Shown piece after piece: positions 8,801-16,327 of a stretch of DNA of 34,314 nucleotides. Both the position numbers and the translations under genes were made by a program. The number at the start of each line of letters is the position of its first letter. Positions within the stretch are counted from its first letter, which is position 1. The stretch spans positions 1 to 34,314 of the forward strand of contig CAIRMX010000118.1 in NCBI GenBank assembly GCA_903879805.1. The letters run 5' to 3'. The notes below the pieces were generated by a model that made no database searches, was not told the origin of the DNA, and worked only from the letters and a program-made list of their open reading frames with translations. The DNA is from an uncultured Alphaproteobacteria bacterium (GTDB taxonomy: Bacteria; Pseudomonadota; Alphaproteobacteria; Rickettsiales; UBA1997).

Positions 8801-9138
8801 ACCCGCAAAAAATTGATCGAATTTTCACCATCGGCAATGATCAAATGATGCATGAAATCGCCAAATTGCGTCACGAAAATTCCGTTGCCTCAATTACTGA
8901 TGCGCCAATTGCCATCACCAGTTTGAACGCGCCAATGCAATGCATGTTGAAAGGCGTTTGTTCGCAATGTTTGCAAAAAAGAGAAAATGAAAAAGGCGAG
9001 ATGGAATATTTTTATTCTTGCGGCGACCAAGATCAAAATATGGATAAGTTTGATTTTGCGCATCTGCACAATCGCTGTGAGCAAAATTCTTTGGCGGAAA
9101 AGGTTTCTAAGATGTGGATTAAAACTCTGACGAATTAA
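5818..9138 (+). CDS. GltD-like / FNR-like / [2Fe-2S] fused flavoprotein oxidoreductase
   Basis: The 1106-residue protein combines parts usually found as two subunits, as in Nfn or sulfide dehydrogenase. Residues 1-245 are not recognised and contain a palindromic-repeat insertion at about 60-81. Cysteines 250, 253, 261, 285 and 325, 328, 332 fit the two [4Fe-4S] clusters of GltD-like proteins. An FAD-binding I-A-G-L-G-P-A-G begins near 387, and the NAD(P) site V-I-G-G-G-L-T-A-V-D-T-A near 566. From about 810 an FNR-like domain follows, with V-V-L-V-G-G-G-R-G-N-Q near 915. A PyrK-like iron-sulfur end has C1042, C1048, C1051 and C1068. A role in NAD(P)H/ferredoxin electron transfer, possibly bifurcating, is inferred; the true acceptor is unknown. 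The start overlaps murE and the stop overlaps the convergent gene. Confidence 0.8.
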   Translation: MPSQNPLKLAFGLTFDDLYARDGLVKLQQEFEKYLREKNSEIAANFFDLRNSEADSNPSGPRHEDGVTNSSSVSPRRMTGSMLPAQKSQILIDTARVLEDFIAELFDIKKENSDLKKRHDELQKIYQIRREFVQRDVSKKFSDAVEGVDGIRILKDLEITFDDVDDLEKQLAEKIATAQNLEILTHYTTWALYSSKGKSLHKNGALFILPKKIDHQNLVSTCQDKSKRAGFDLTDKGFELNRVLAETHYCIFCHKQEKDSCRSGIIEKETKEFKQDPLKVELHGCPLDEKISEMNLLKSEGFSLAAFAIAVVDNPMIAGTGHRICNDCMKSCIYQKQDAVDIPQIETRTLKDVLALPYGFEIYSLLTRWNPLNLERNLPRENSGKKILIAGLGPAGYTLAHHLLNDGHTIVAIDGLKIEPLNSQISGIDELGNRQKFKPIKFLDEIYEPLSSRLIHGFGGVAEYGITVRFDKNFLKVIRLLLERRENFRMFGGIRFGSSITDKTAFENYGFDHVALCLGAGRPNIINLKNNFAKGVRSASDFLMSLQLSGAFREELFSNLQIRMPIAVIGGGLTAVDTACEAQAYYITQIKKFEKKVAAIGKEKIWAALNAEEKIIAEEFLTHASQLRSGSVDELLKKWGGVKILYRKTIQDSPAYRLNHQELNKAFEEGVEFIENVTPLSVEIDEFGHIKNLQCLEGREFSCKSLLIAAGTTPNISPVLEDGLNLELEGKYFKAVSSGSVITKIDEISKKAVSFFGDLHPNFEGNVVKAMASAKVGYHQITALFKDAAIEVEADFLAKINDEFQAKIEKIEKLSDHVYEVFIKAPLLAKRTQIGHIFRLQNYHALAQKIDGQIMVMEGVALTALSVDGKTGIISAVAVDTGGSTSLIKNFKAGEPCVFMGPSGKPTAIAKNETVVLVGGGRGNQPLTAIAESYKQNGCRVIFFAGYRKNSGIVRLERMKNSCDILLCAIEEEVADSGHFQGSVIDALKNYFTKNPQKIDRIFTIGNDQMMHEIAKLRHENSVASITDAPIAITSLNAPMQCMLKGVCSQCLQKRENEKGEMEYFYSCGDQDQNMDKFDFAHLHNRCEQNSLAEKVSKMWIKTLTN
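5995..6060 (+). repeat. Family 1 palindromic repeat inserted in-frame in the oxidoreductase
   Basis: Two inverted arms face each other: 5995-6021 (begins GGACCCCGTC, ends GACGGGGTGACA) and 6035-6060 (begins TGTCACCCCGTC, ends GACGGGGTCC). Each arm is also a hairpin on its own, with loops ATGAA and GAAT. The insertion keeps the host frame open and adds roughly 22-26 residues, including S-G-P-R-H-E-D-G-V-T. It resembles, in behaviour, the palindromic elements of Rickettsia that sit inside coding genes. Confidence 0.9.
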
Positions 9139-9698
9139 TCGTGAGAAGATATTTTGCTTGGTGGGTGGCGATGAGATTCTTCCTCGAGAATTCTGTGAGT
9201 AAAATCTCCCCGATCTACGTGCTGATGAAAATTGCTAGCTGCAACGGCTTTAGCGCCCGTAACTGATGCTAATAAATCTTGAGATGTTTTGGGATCTGAA
9301 ATTTCACCACATTTTCCTGAGCACATTAATTTGAGCACTTTGGCAGCATCTTGCTTTGCGGCGTCTTCGCTTAAATCTGTTCTGTTGGCGGCAAATTTCT
9401 CGGCAAGATTTTCAGAAAATCTTTCAAATTTTTCGGTGCTGTGGCTGGGATTGGTGTGTAAAAGATTGGAGTAACTCTGCTGTTGGTAGCTTTGTGAGAT
9501 GGTGTCGGATCCTGAATTTGCTAGTTCGGTGAGGTTTTGTATTACTGAGCCAACTCCGGGTAAAATTCCGAAAGCTTGGGCTGAGGCGTTGGCGGCTTTA
9601 GAAGCTAAACTGTTATTTAGCTTCACTGCGCCAGATACTTTTGCGGCAGCAAACATGTCGTTTAACTGGGCGCAAAAAGTATCTTGGTAAGAAGTCAT
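9135..9698 (-). CDS. Unknown 187-residue protein downstream of pal
   Basis: I do not recognise this protein. It is mostly polar and Ala/Ser-rich with predicted helices, has two close cysteines (M-C-S-G-K-C-G, residues about 129-135), no signal peptide and no clear membrane helix. The C-terminus is rich in His and basic residues (H-R-H-P-P-S-K-I-S-S-H-D). It begins two bases after the pal stop, so it is probably in the pal transcript. Its stop codon overlaps the stop of the convergent oxidoreductase gene (9135-9138). The tight packing and full open frame support a real gene; it may be lineage-specific. Confidence 0.6.
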   Translation of the reverse strand: MTSYQDTFCAQLNDMFAAAKVSGAVKLNNSLASKAANASAQAFGILPGVGSVIQNLTELANSGSDTISQSYQQQSYSNLLHTNPSHSTEKFERFSENLAEKFAANRTDLSEDAAKQDAAKVLKLMCSGKCGEISDPKTSQDLLASVTGAKAVAASNFHQHVDRGDFTHRILEEESHRHPPSKISSHD

Positions 9699-9700
9699 GA

Positions 9701-10234
9701 TTAGTTAACTACTGTTACAGCTCTTCTGTTTTTAGCCAAAACATCTTCGCTAGTTCCGAAGAATGCTGGGCGTTCTTTGCCGTAAGAAATTGTTTTGATT
9801 CTTGCGGCATCAACGCCGTTTGAAGTTAGGTAAGATTTAGCAGAGTTTGCTCTTTTGTCGCCTAAAGCGATGTTGTATTCACGAGTTCCGCGTTCATCGC
9901 AATGTCCTTCGATGGTGATTTTAAGAGCGGTATCGCTTTTCAACCAAGCGGCTTGAGTGTCGAGAATTTTTTTAGCTTCTTCTGAAAGGTCAGAAGAATC
10001 GTAACCGAAAAGAACGCGGTCTTGAACTTCAACTTCTTGGATTTGAGCTTGAGTTTGTTTGTCTAAAGCTGCTGCTGCTTCTGCGTCAGCAATGGCTTGG
10101 TAGTTATTTTTGTCTGCAGATTTATCTTCGATTTTAACTTCTGAAGTGGTTTCGGCAGTGTCATTTTTTTTGACCTTGCTGCTGCAAGAAACTAACAAAA
10201 AAACGGCCGCGAGGGTAAGTAATTTTTTGAACAT
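9701..10234 (-). CDS. pal: Peptidoglycan-associated outer-membrane lipoprotein Pal
   Basis: Pal links the outer membrane to peptidoglycan and works with the Tol system in envelope constriction. The 177-residue protein starts with a lipoprotein signal ending in L-V-S-C, so Cys17 would be lipidated. After a charged linker comes an OmpA-like domain: L-F-G-Y-D-S-S-D-L, then I-E-G-H-C-D-E-R-G-T-R-E-Y-N and A-L-G-D-K-R-A. The final domain keeps S-Y-G-K-E-R-P and N-R-R-A. These are the peptidoglycan-binding residues of the family. No tol genes are adjacent; the usual tolB neighbour is replaced by a divergent unknown gene. Confidence 0.94.
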   Translation of the reverse strand: MFKKLLTLAAVFLLVSCSSKVKKNDTAETTSEVKIEDKSADKNNYQAIADAEAAAALDKQTQAQIQEVEVQDRVLFGYDSSDLSEEAKKILDTQAAWLKSDTALKITIEGHCDERGTREYNIALGDKRANSAKSYLTSNGVDAARIKTISYGKERPAFFGTSEDVLAKNRRAVTVVN

Positions 10235-10281
10235 TTTTAATCTCGATAAAGTTGTTGGAAATTTGGTGAAATGAATGGAAA

Positions 10282-10309
10282 AATCTATTTTTTACTTACC
10301 TAATGTCAA
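10282..10309 (-). promoter_or_regulatory. Predicted sigma-70-type promoter for pal
   Basis: On the minus strand a perfect -35 hexamer TTGACA (10304-10309) is followed after 16 bases by TAGATT (10282-10287), a four-of-six match to the -10 consensus. The expected start point near 10275 would give a leader of about 40 bases before the pal ATG. Confidence 0.6.
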
Positions 10310-10321
10310 GAAATCAGGTTG

Positions 10322-10341
10322 GGGACTAACAGATTAGTCCC
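10322..10341. promoter_or_regulatory. Perfect eight-base hairpin in the pal / unknown-gene divergent region
   Basis: GGGACTAA and TTAGTCCC surround a CAGA tetraloop. It lies 13 bases upstream of the predicted pal -35 box and 48 bases before the divergent start. It could be an operator for either gene or an RNA hairpin in the leader of the rightward gene; neither use can be shown here. The rest of the 154-base spacer is AT-rich with no other visible element. Confidence 0.4.
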
Positions 10342-10388
10342 ACAAGAAAAATCGCGATAATTTTTAGAGCCAAAATAAATATTCAAAT

Positions 10389-12695
10389 ATGCGCACTCCT
10401 CAAACGAAAACTATTGAACAGAGAGTCGAAGAACTTTTTGCTGCTAAAGCAATAGTTGTTAAAGTTGGCGGGAAGCAGCACGAATACGCTGTCGCAGATA
10501 TTTACGATAGTCATCCGGGGATGGCTGATAAAATCAAAAAAGGTTTGCTTAAGAATTGTCAATCTAGTCGCACTGATGAGGGTGTAGAAAGGCATTTGCA
10601 AAATGCTCTAAAGGTTTTTCAAGAAGGCGCGGTAGCAAGAACTTACTACGAAAATGTTTTGAAAGAAGAGATTAGGATCAGAGACCAAGAGTTGCATCCC
10701 CATAAATTTGATCTTGCTGGTTTCTACAGACAAGTTGGTCAGCAGATGAAGAAGAATGATGCGCATGGTATGGGATATAGACCAAGTTGGGATGGGTTTC
10801 CAAGAAATGATGCTCCGGTAAGAATGTCGGGCGCAACTGAAGAGGAAATTCATGCGATAAAATCAGGACATCACGATGGTGCCTTTATTGATAATCCGAG
10901 CAAATTTTATCGAAATAACGTTTTCGATTCTGAAATTTCGGCGCGAGATGACATCAGGGTTAACAATAAAAGATTAGAAAATTTTATCAAAAGTGGCAGC
11001 ACTGAGCTTACGCCAAGCGAAGAGCAAGCATGTCGCAAACACTCCAGACAAAGGCACGAGCTAAGTAACAAATTGCAGTCTGTTGGTGCCCTAACTCTTG
11101 AAGCGGGTAAAAAAATCGGTAAAGGTTTGATCAGCAGCACTGTTGCTTCGGAAAGCTCTGATTACAAAAAATATGGCGATAAAAGAAATGATGCGGTTTA
11201 CGACATGCTTTACCGCGCTTGTCCTGGAAAGGATCGTACCAGTTTTTTTCGCCTTCTAAAAAGCAGAAATGCTGGCCTGATTGCAGGTAACGATCACATG
11301 AGCGCGGCAATGGCGCTGGAGATGAATAATGCGTTAGATCAGTTGATCGCTCAATCGGAAAAAGAAGACAAAGAACGCTACGAACAGCTACAGAAAAAAA
11401 TCGAGGATGGAAATAAAGAAACTCTAACAGGTGACGGTAAGAAAAATATCGGACTACAAGGACATCTTGATAAAGAAGATGAGGCTCAAAAATGGACCTT
11501 GATGTGCGCGTTTATTGTCTTGGGGCCTTTTGCAACAGGTATTGCTTTAGGACCGATAATTGGAAATTTACTCGGGCCAGTTATGATGAACGGAACTTTC
11601 GCGCAAGGTTTGGCGGCGCTTCCGACTAATTCATTTTTTGGTCCTTTTGGTCAATTCGCTAAGTTGTGTCACGTGCCGGATGCGATCCAATTTACTTTAG
11701 ATCACGTTCCGATAGTGCATCAATTCAGCGACATTATGGATTTTGCCACCCGCAATCCAGTATCAGCCGGATTACTTGAGATGGGTTTTCCGCTACTGTC
11801 TAGTCCTCTTGCGGCACTTGGTATGGCAGGTTTGGCAGCAACTTATGGTATGAGTAGCAACTATCTAAATTATACCGACAAAAGAGATCACATTGAGGCG
11901 CGAGAAAAAGCGTTGAAGGATCTAAAAGAAGAATTTTTAGAATCAGGAAAAGAGATTCAAGGAAACAGAGTAGAATCTTATGCCAAGAATATTGTCGAGT
12001 CCTGCAAGCGGTCACACACAATTGGTAGGTTGGCAGAATTTTTATGCAAAACTGATGAAGCAAAATTGACTAAATTTAGCGAAGGATTTCCGCCAGAAAA
12101 GCGGGAAGCATTGCTCAACATGAAAAAAAGCGGGTTAGAATCTCCGGGTAAAATTATTAAACTTATAGAACGTGAGGGCATTGATGATACATCTTTGCAA
12201 AATGTTGTGCGAAATTTTTTGCTTTTTGAAGGAGTCGGTGAAGATCTGCAAAGATTCCAAGCTGCGAAGACAAATCCAGCTGAGAAAGAAAAGCTGATCA
12301 ATGAGCAACGTGTAAAATTTAATAACGAATATGTTTCTAACTGGGCAGCGAGCTTTAATATCAAAGGTTTCACAACCAATAGTGCCGATGAAAATATTAA
12401 ATATTTCGAATCGCTAATGGTTGAAATGGAGGCTAATCGTTTAAGAGAAGTTGCGATGGTTGATGGTCCCGATCCGCAACCCTATCCTGAAATTCTTGAG
12501 GAGCGTAAGAGTCGTCAGGCAAAAGATGATTTTCATATTCCTCCTGCTCCATCACCAAAACCTATTGCGGCGTCGCCATTAGGACCGGAAAAATCTACAG
12601 GTATGAGTCGTGCTGGATCTAAAGCATCATCTGGTTTGCATCTTTCTAAAGATGCGATGGATTTGGGTAAAGAGGGTAGAAAGTGGGTATCATAA
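10389..12695 (+). CDS. Unknown 768-residue protein with two hydrophobic segments
   Basis: I cannot assign this protein to a family. The first 365 residues are polar and charged, ending in a likely coiled coil (about 325-350). Two long Gly/Ala/Pro-rich hydrophobic stretches follow at about 369-410 and 457-490, which could be membrane-inserting. A further helical region and a Pro/Ser-rich tail end it, with the C-terminus G-R-K-W-V-S. There is no signal peptide. The start ATG has no obvious ribosome-binding site. The gene overlaps rnd by 13 bases, so the two may be translationally coupled. A secreted or membrane-acting effector is possible from composition alone, but that is a guess. Confidence 0.65.
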   Translation: MRTPQTKTIEQRVEELFAAKAIVVKVGGKQHEYAVADIYDSHPGMADKIKKGLLKNCQSSRTDEGVERHLQNALKVFQEGAVARTYYENVLKEEIRIRDQELHPHKFDLAGFYRQVGQQMKKNDAHGMGYRPSWDGFPRNDAPVRMSGATEEEIHAIKSGHHDGAFIDNPSKFYRNNVFDSEISARDDIRVNNKRLENFIKSGSTELTPSEEQACRKHSRQRHELSNKLQSVGALTLEAGKKIGKGLISSTVASESSDYKKYGDKRNDAVYDMLYRACPGKDRTSFFRLLKSRNAGLIAGNDHMSAAMALEMNNALDQLIAQSEKEDKERYEQLQKKIEDGNKETLTGDGKKNIGLQGHLDKEDEAQKWTLMCAFIVLGPFATGIALGPIIGNLLGPVMMNGTFAQGLAALPTNSFFGPFGQFAKLCHVPDAIQFTLDHVPIVHQFSDIMDFATRNPVSAGLLEMGFPLLSSPLAALGMAGLAATYGMSSNYLNYTDKRDHIEAREKALKDLKEEFLESGKEIQGNRVESYAKNIVESCKRSHTIGRLAEFLCKTDEAKLTKFSEGFPPEKREALLNMKKSGLESPGKIIKLIEREGIDDTSLQNVVRNFLLFEGVGEDLQRFQAAKTNPAEKEKLINEQRVKFNNEYVSNWAASFNIKGFTTNSADENIKYFESLMVEMEANRLREVAMVDGPDPQPYPEILEERKSRQAKDDFHIPPAPSPKPIAASPLGPEKSTGMSRAGSKASSGLHLSKDAMDLGKEGRKWVS

Positions 12696-13780
12696 AATTG
12701 CAAAATTCAGAAAATTTCTACGTTGATTCTCAGTCAAAATTACAGCCCGTAATCAAGCTCATCAAAGCCGCAAAAATTTTTGCGATGGATACAGAATTCA
12801 CTCGCGAAACCACTTATTACCCAATTCTTTCAATCATCCAAATTGCCGTAAAAAACGCGCAAGGTGCCAAAGAATCATTCATCATTGATTGCCTGTGCGA
12901 CCTTGATTTAAGTGAGCTTTTTGCCATAATTGCTGACCCAAAAATTATCAAAATTCTCCATTCATCAGCGCAAGATTTGCAGATTTTTCACCACAAATCA
13001 AACCAACTACCGCAAGGAATTGTCGATACGCAAGTGATGGCAAATTTTTGCGATTTGGGTTTTAGCGTGGGCTATTCAGGATTGGTTGAAACTCTTTTCA
13101 ATCAACAGCTCGATAAAAAGCAGCAAAGAAGCAATTGGCAGCTGCGTCCACTAAGCCAAAAACAAGTTGAATATGCTTTGCTTGATGTTTTTTTCTTAGA
13201 AGAAATTTACGAAAAATTCCGCGAAATTCTCACACAAAACCAGCGCCTAAGCTGGTTCTTAGAAGAGATGCAAAATTTCATTAATAAAAATTTATTAAAA
13301 TCTGACGACTCGCTGAGCAAAAATTTTGCCTTCAGAGGCAAGAGCGAATCGCAAATTGTAAAAATCAAAAACCTCATTTTGTGGCGCGAGATTTGGGCCA
13401 GAAAAATCGATGTGCCGCGCCAACATTTTATTAAAGACGAAATGTTGGAACGTATTGCTTTAGGGCAAGAGGTAACAAAAAATTTCACCGCCGAAATGCA
13501 AGGCGAAATCAATAAAATTCTTGATGCAAAAGAAGAGCTTTTTGTTGAAATAGATTCAGAAAAAAGAGAAATGCCGATGACGTCAAAGCAAAAAAAAAAA
13601 TTTGCCGAGGCCAAGATTTTGCTTGCCAAAATTGCGGCGCAAAAAAAATTTCAGGAGCAGTTTTTAATCACCAGTTCGGATCTCAAAAAAATTATCTGCG
13701 AAAAAAAGATTTCAAATAAAATCGTTGCAGGCTGGCGCTATAAGGTGTTCGGCGAAGAGCTAAAACAATTAATTTCTTAA
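12683..13780 (+). CDS. rnd: Ribonuclease D
   Basis: RNase D is a 3'-5' exoribonuclease that trims tRNA and other small-RNA ends. The 365-residue protein has the DEDDy exonuclease motifs: D-T-E-F (residues 32-35), H-S-S-A-Q-D-L, D-T-Q-V-M-A, and Y-A-L-L-D-V. An HRDC domain follows, with L-I-L-W-R-E-I-W-A-R-K and V-P-R-Q-H-F-I. The start is GTG at 12683, inside the end of the upstream 768-residue gene, with a purine-rich GAGGGT upstream. Length fits the family. tpiA follows after nine bases. Confidence 0.93.
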   Translation: MGIIKLQNSENFYVDSQSKLQPVIKLIKAAKIFAMDTEFTRETTYYPILSIIQIAVKNAQGAKESFIIDCLCDLDLSELFAIIADPKIIKILHSSAQDLQIFHHKSNQLPQGIVDTQVMANFCDLGFSVGYSGLVETLFNQQLDKKQQRSNWQLRPLSQKQVEYALLDVFFLEEIYEKFREILTQNQRLSWFLEEMQNFINKNLLKSDDSLSKNFAFRGKSESQIVKIKNLILWREIWARKIDVPRQHFIKDEMLERIALGQEVTKNFTAEMQGEINKILDAKEELFVEIDSEKREMPMTSKQKKKFAEAKILLAKIAAQKKFQEQFLITSSDLKKIICEKKISNKIVAGWRYKVFGEELKQLIS

Positions 13781-13789
13781 AATAAAAAC

Positions 13790-14632
13790 ATGAAAATCAT
13801 TGCCGCCAATTGGAAAATGAATCACGCCTTTGACGAAACTGACATGTGGCTTGACGGTTTTTTCAAAAACTTTGCTGAAAAATACGACCAGCTAAAAAAT
13901 GTCGAAATGGTGCTGTGCCCGTCAGTGATGATGCTAGATTACATCGACAGCGAATTGATGGGAGACGGTTTTCAAAAGCTCGAAGAAATAATGAAAGATA
14001 GTGGCAAAAAATTTGAAGATTTTTCTCCCGAAGAACTCACCGAAATTTTGTTAAAAGAGCGTCCAATCAAACTTGGCGCGCAAGATTGTCACCACGAAAT
14101 CAGCGGCTCTTTCACCGGAAATGTCAGCGCTGAAATGCTCACCAAAGTCAGCTGCCAATATGTGATTTTAGGCCACTCTGAGCGCCGCGCTTACCATTTT
14201 GAAACTGACGAAATTGTCGCGCAAAAAATTAGCGCCGCACTTGCGCAAAAATTAACCCCAATCATTTGCGTTGGTGAAAGCAAAGAAACGCGCGACTTGG
14301 GAAAACATTTAGAATTTGTTTACAAACAGCTAATGCACTCAATTCCGGAAGGCGCGCAATTTGAAAAAATGGTGATTGCTTACGAACCAATCTGGTCGAT
14401 TGGCACGGGAGTAATTCCAACTCTCGATCAAATCGCTGAAATGGCGCATTTATTTAAAAAAGTTTTTAACGAAAAATTCGCGGGACGTGCCAAAGAATAT
14501 TTCATGCTTTACGGCGGTTCGGTCACTTCGCAAAATTCAAAAGAAATTTTAGCAATTGATGGCGTCAACGGATTGCTGGTTGGCAAGGCCAGCCTTGATG
14601 TTGAAGAATTTGTTAAAATCTGTTTGTCGTAA
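13790..14632 (+). CDS. tpiA: Triosephosphate isomerase with an extra internal segment
   Basis: The enzyme interconverts dihydroxyacetone phosphate and glyceraldehyde 3-phosphate. Active-site residues are all present: N-W-K-M-N at 6-10, H in G-H-S-E-R-R, and E in [11 protein letters not shown]. The phosphate-binding Y-G-G-S-V and L-V-G-K-A-S near the end are also kept. At 280 residues it is about 30 longer than usual. The extra part lies at residues about 56-90, between the L-C-P-S segment and I-K-L-G-A-Q-D-C-H, and is acidic and helical ([13 protein letters not shown]). It begins nine bases after rnd. Confidence 0.95.
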   Translation: MKIIAANWKMNHAFDETDMWLDGFFKNFAEKYDQLKNVEMVLCPSVMMLDYIDSELMGDGFQKLEEIMKDSGKKFEDFSPEELTEILLKERPIKLGAQDCHHEISGSFTGNVSAEMLTKVSCQYVILGHSERRAYHFETDEIVAQKISAALAQKLTPIICVGESKETRDLGKHLEFVYKQLMHSIPEGAQFEKMVIAYEPIWSIGTGVIPTLDQIAEMAHLFKKVFNEKFAGRAKEYFMLYGGSVTSQNSKEILAIDGVNGLLVGKASLDVEEFVKICLS

Positions 14633-14663
14633 ATTTTTATTAAACCTCCAACCAACTAAAAAA

Positions 14664-16214
14664 ATGACTAAAAACTTCCGTATCGAATCCGATTCTTTCG
14701 GCGAAATTCAAGTTCCTGCTGACGCCTACTACGCCGCGCAAACTCAGCGCTCCGTACAAAACTTTCCAATCTGCAACGACAATCCTGGCCACAAAATGCC
14801 GAAGGAAGTTGTGCGCGCCATGCTTCTAATCAAAAAAGCGGCAGCCCTTACCAATAAAGACTTGATGGCCTCTGATCCAACTTCAGATGAATTCAAAAAA
14901 TTCTCTCCAGACTTGGCTGATAAAATCGTTGACGCGGTTGACACCATCCTCGCTAAGTTCGACTGGTTTTACGAAAATCATTTTCCTTTGGTTGTGTGGC
15001 AAACCGGCTCCGGCACGCAAACCAACATGAATACCAACGAAGTAATCGCGTCAGTTGCCAATGAAAAAGTGACTGGAACCAAAGGCGGAAAATCGCCGGT
15101 GCATCCAAATGACCACGTTAATTTAGGCCAAAGTTCAAACGACACTTTCCCAACAGCCATGCACGTTGCGGCCGTTCTTACAACTTACGAAAAATTGCTG
15201 CCAACCTTGGTTCGATTTGCCAATGAGTTAGGCAAAAAAGAAGCTGAATTTAACGACATTATTAAAATCGGCAGAACCCACACGCAAGACGCAACGCCAG
15301 TGACTTTGGGCCAAGAATTTTCGGCTTACAAAGTGCAAATTCAGTCAGCGGCAGTGTTTATTTCGCAATCGATTTTATACGTGACAGCTCTAGCGCAAGG
15401 CGGCACCGCAGTTGGAACGGGATTAAATTGCCATCCGAAATTCGCCGTAAATTTTGCTGAAAAAATTACCGAAGTTTCTGGCTTAAAAGCTCTTCACGCC
15501 AAACTTTTAAATTTAGATTTGGGACGTACAACTTTGGCGGATGGTGTGTGGAAAGTGAAAGATTCGAATCTTGCAAAACTAGGATTGGAACAGGCTGACA
15601 GCTTCTTCACCAACAAAAATAAATTCTTCGCTTTGGCGTGCAACGACGAGTTGGTCAATTTTTCTGGCTCACTAAATTCACTCGCTGTTTCTTGCATGAA
15701 AATTGCCAACGACATTCGCTTCTTGGCTTCTGGCCCGCGCTCTGGTCTTGGCGAAATCAGCCTTCCTGAAAATGAACCCGGATCTTCAATAATGCCGGGA
15801 AAAGTAAATCCAACCCAGTGCGAAGCGCTAACAATGATCGCCTGCCAAATCATGGGCAACCACATGGCTGTAACGGTTGGTGGTTCAAATGGACATTTCG
15901 AACTCAATGTTTTTCGTCCAATGATTATTCGCAACGTAATGGAATCGATCAATCTTTTGAATGACGGAATCAACAGCTTCATCGATCAATGCTTGGTCGG
16001 AATTGAGGCAAATCGCGAACGCATCACCCAACTTTTAGATCAATCTCTAATGTTAGTAACGGCGTTAAACCCTTACATCGGCTACGACAATGCCGCCAAA
16101 ATCGCCAAAAAAGCACACAAGGAAGGCAGCACGTTAAAGGCTGCGGCACTAGCGTCAGGCCTTCTAACCGAAGCTCAGTTTGACGAATGGGTTAATCCTA
16201 AAAACATGATTTAA
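14664..16214 (+). CDS. fumC: Class II fumarate hydratase, with an extra segment
   Basis: This homotetrameric enzyme hydrates fumarate to malate in the TCA cycle. It shows the class II motifs [11 protein letters not shown] (substrate site), [17 protein letters not shown], and the signature [11 protein letters not shown]. At 516 residues it is about 50 longer than typical. One extra stretch lies at about 275-315 (starting [12 protein letters not shown]), before the conserved N-K-F-F-A-L-A. The frame runs 36 codons further upstream into tpiA, but the ATG at 14664 matches the family start; it follows AACCTCC-type sequence without a strong ribosome-binding site. Confidence 0.95.
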   Translation: MTKNFRIESDSFGEIQVPADAYYAAQTQRSVQNFPICNDNPGHKMPKEVVRAMLLIKKAAALTNKDLMASDPTSDEFKKFSPDLADKIVDAVDTILAKFDWFYENHFPLVVWQTGSGTQTNMNTNEVIASVANEKVTGTKGGKSPVHPNDHVNLGQSSNDTFPTAMHVAAVLTTYEKLLPTLVRFANELGKKEAEFNDIIKIGRTHTQDATPVTLGQEFSAYKVQIQSAAVFISQSILYVTALAQGGTAVGTGLNCHPKFAVNFAEKITEVSGLKALHAKLLNLDLGRTTLADGVWKVKDSNLAKLGLEQADSFFTNKNKFFALACNDELVNFSGSLNSLAVSCMKIANDIRFLASGPRSGLGEISLPENEPGSSIMPGKVNPTQCEALTMIACQIMGNHMAVTVGGSNGHFELNVFRPMIIRNVMESINLLNDGINSFIDQCLVGIEANRERITQLLDQSLMLVTALNPYIGYDNAAKIAKKAHKEGSTLKAAALASGLLTEAQFDEWVNPKNMI

Positions 16215-16238
16215 GTTTGCACAAATCTCTCTCATTTT

Positions 16239-16264
16239 GTCACCCCGTCGAATGACGGGGTGAC
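16239..16264. repeat. Family 1 palindromic repeat, single hairpin copy
   Basis: GTCACCCCGTC (16239-16249) and GACGGGGTGAC (16254-16264) form a perfect 11-base stem with a GAAT loop, between fumC and the ubiH-like gene. Only one arm-unit of the larger family 1 element is present. A stem this strong may weaken readthrough, but no T-tract follows. Confidence 0.9.
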
Positions 16265-16327
16265 ACGTGGGTAATAAGGAAGTCAACCGGTGACAATTTG
16301 TCACCGAAACAAAAACAAAAAACTTTA

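Noticed and set aside
11978..12379. 133-residue minus-strand frame inside the 768-residue gene
   Set aside because: No ribosome-binding site, no known motif, and the plus-strand frame is far longer and linked to rnd.
14556..14663. Longer N-terminus for fumarase
   Set aside because: The 36 extra codons lie inside tpiA in another frame and do not resemble fumarase; the ATG at 14664 matches the family start.
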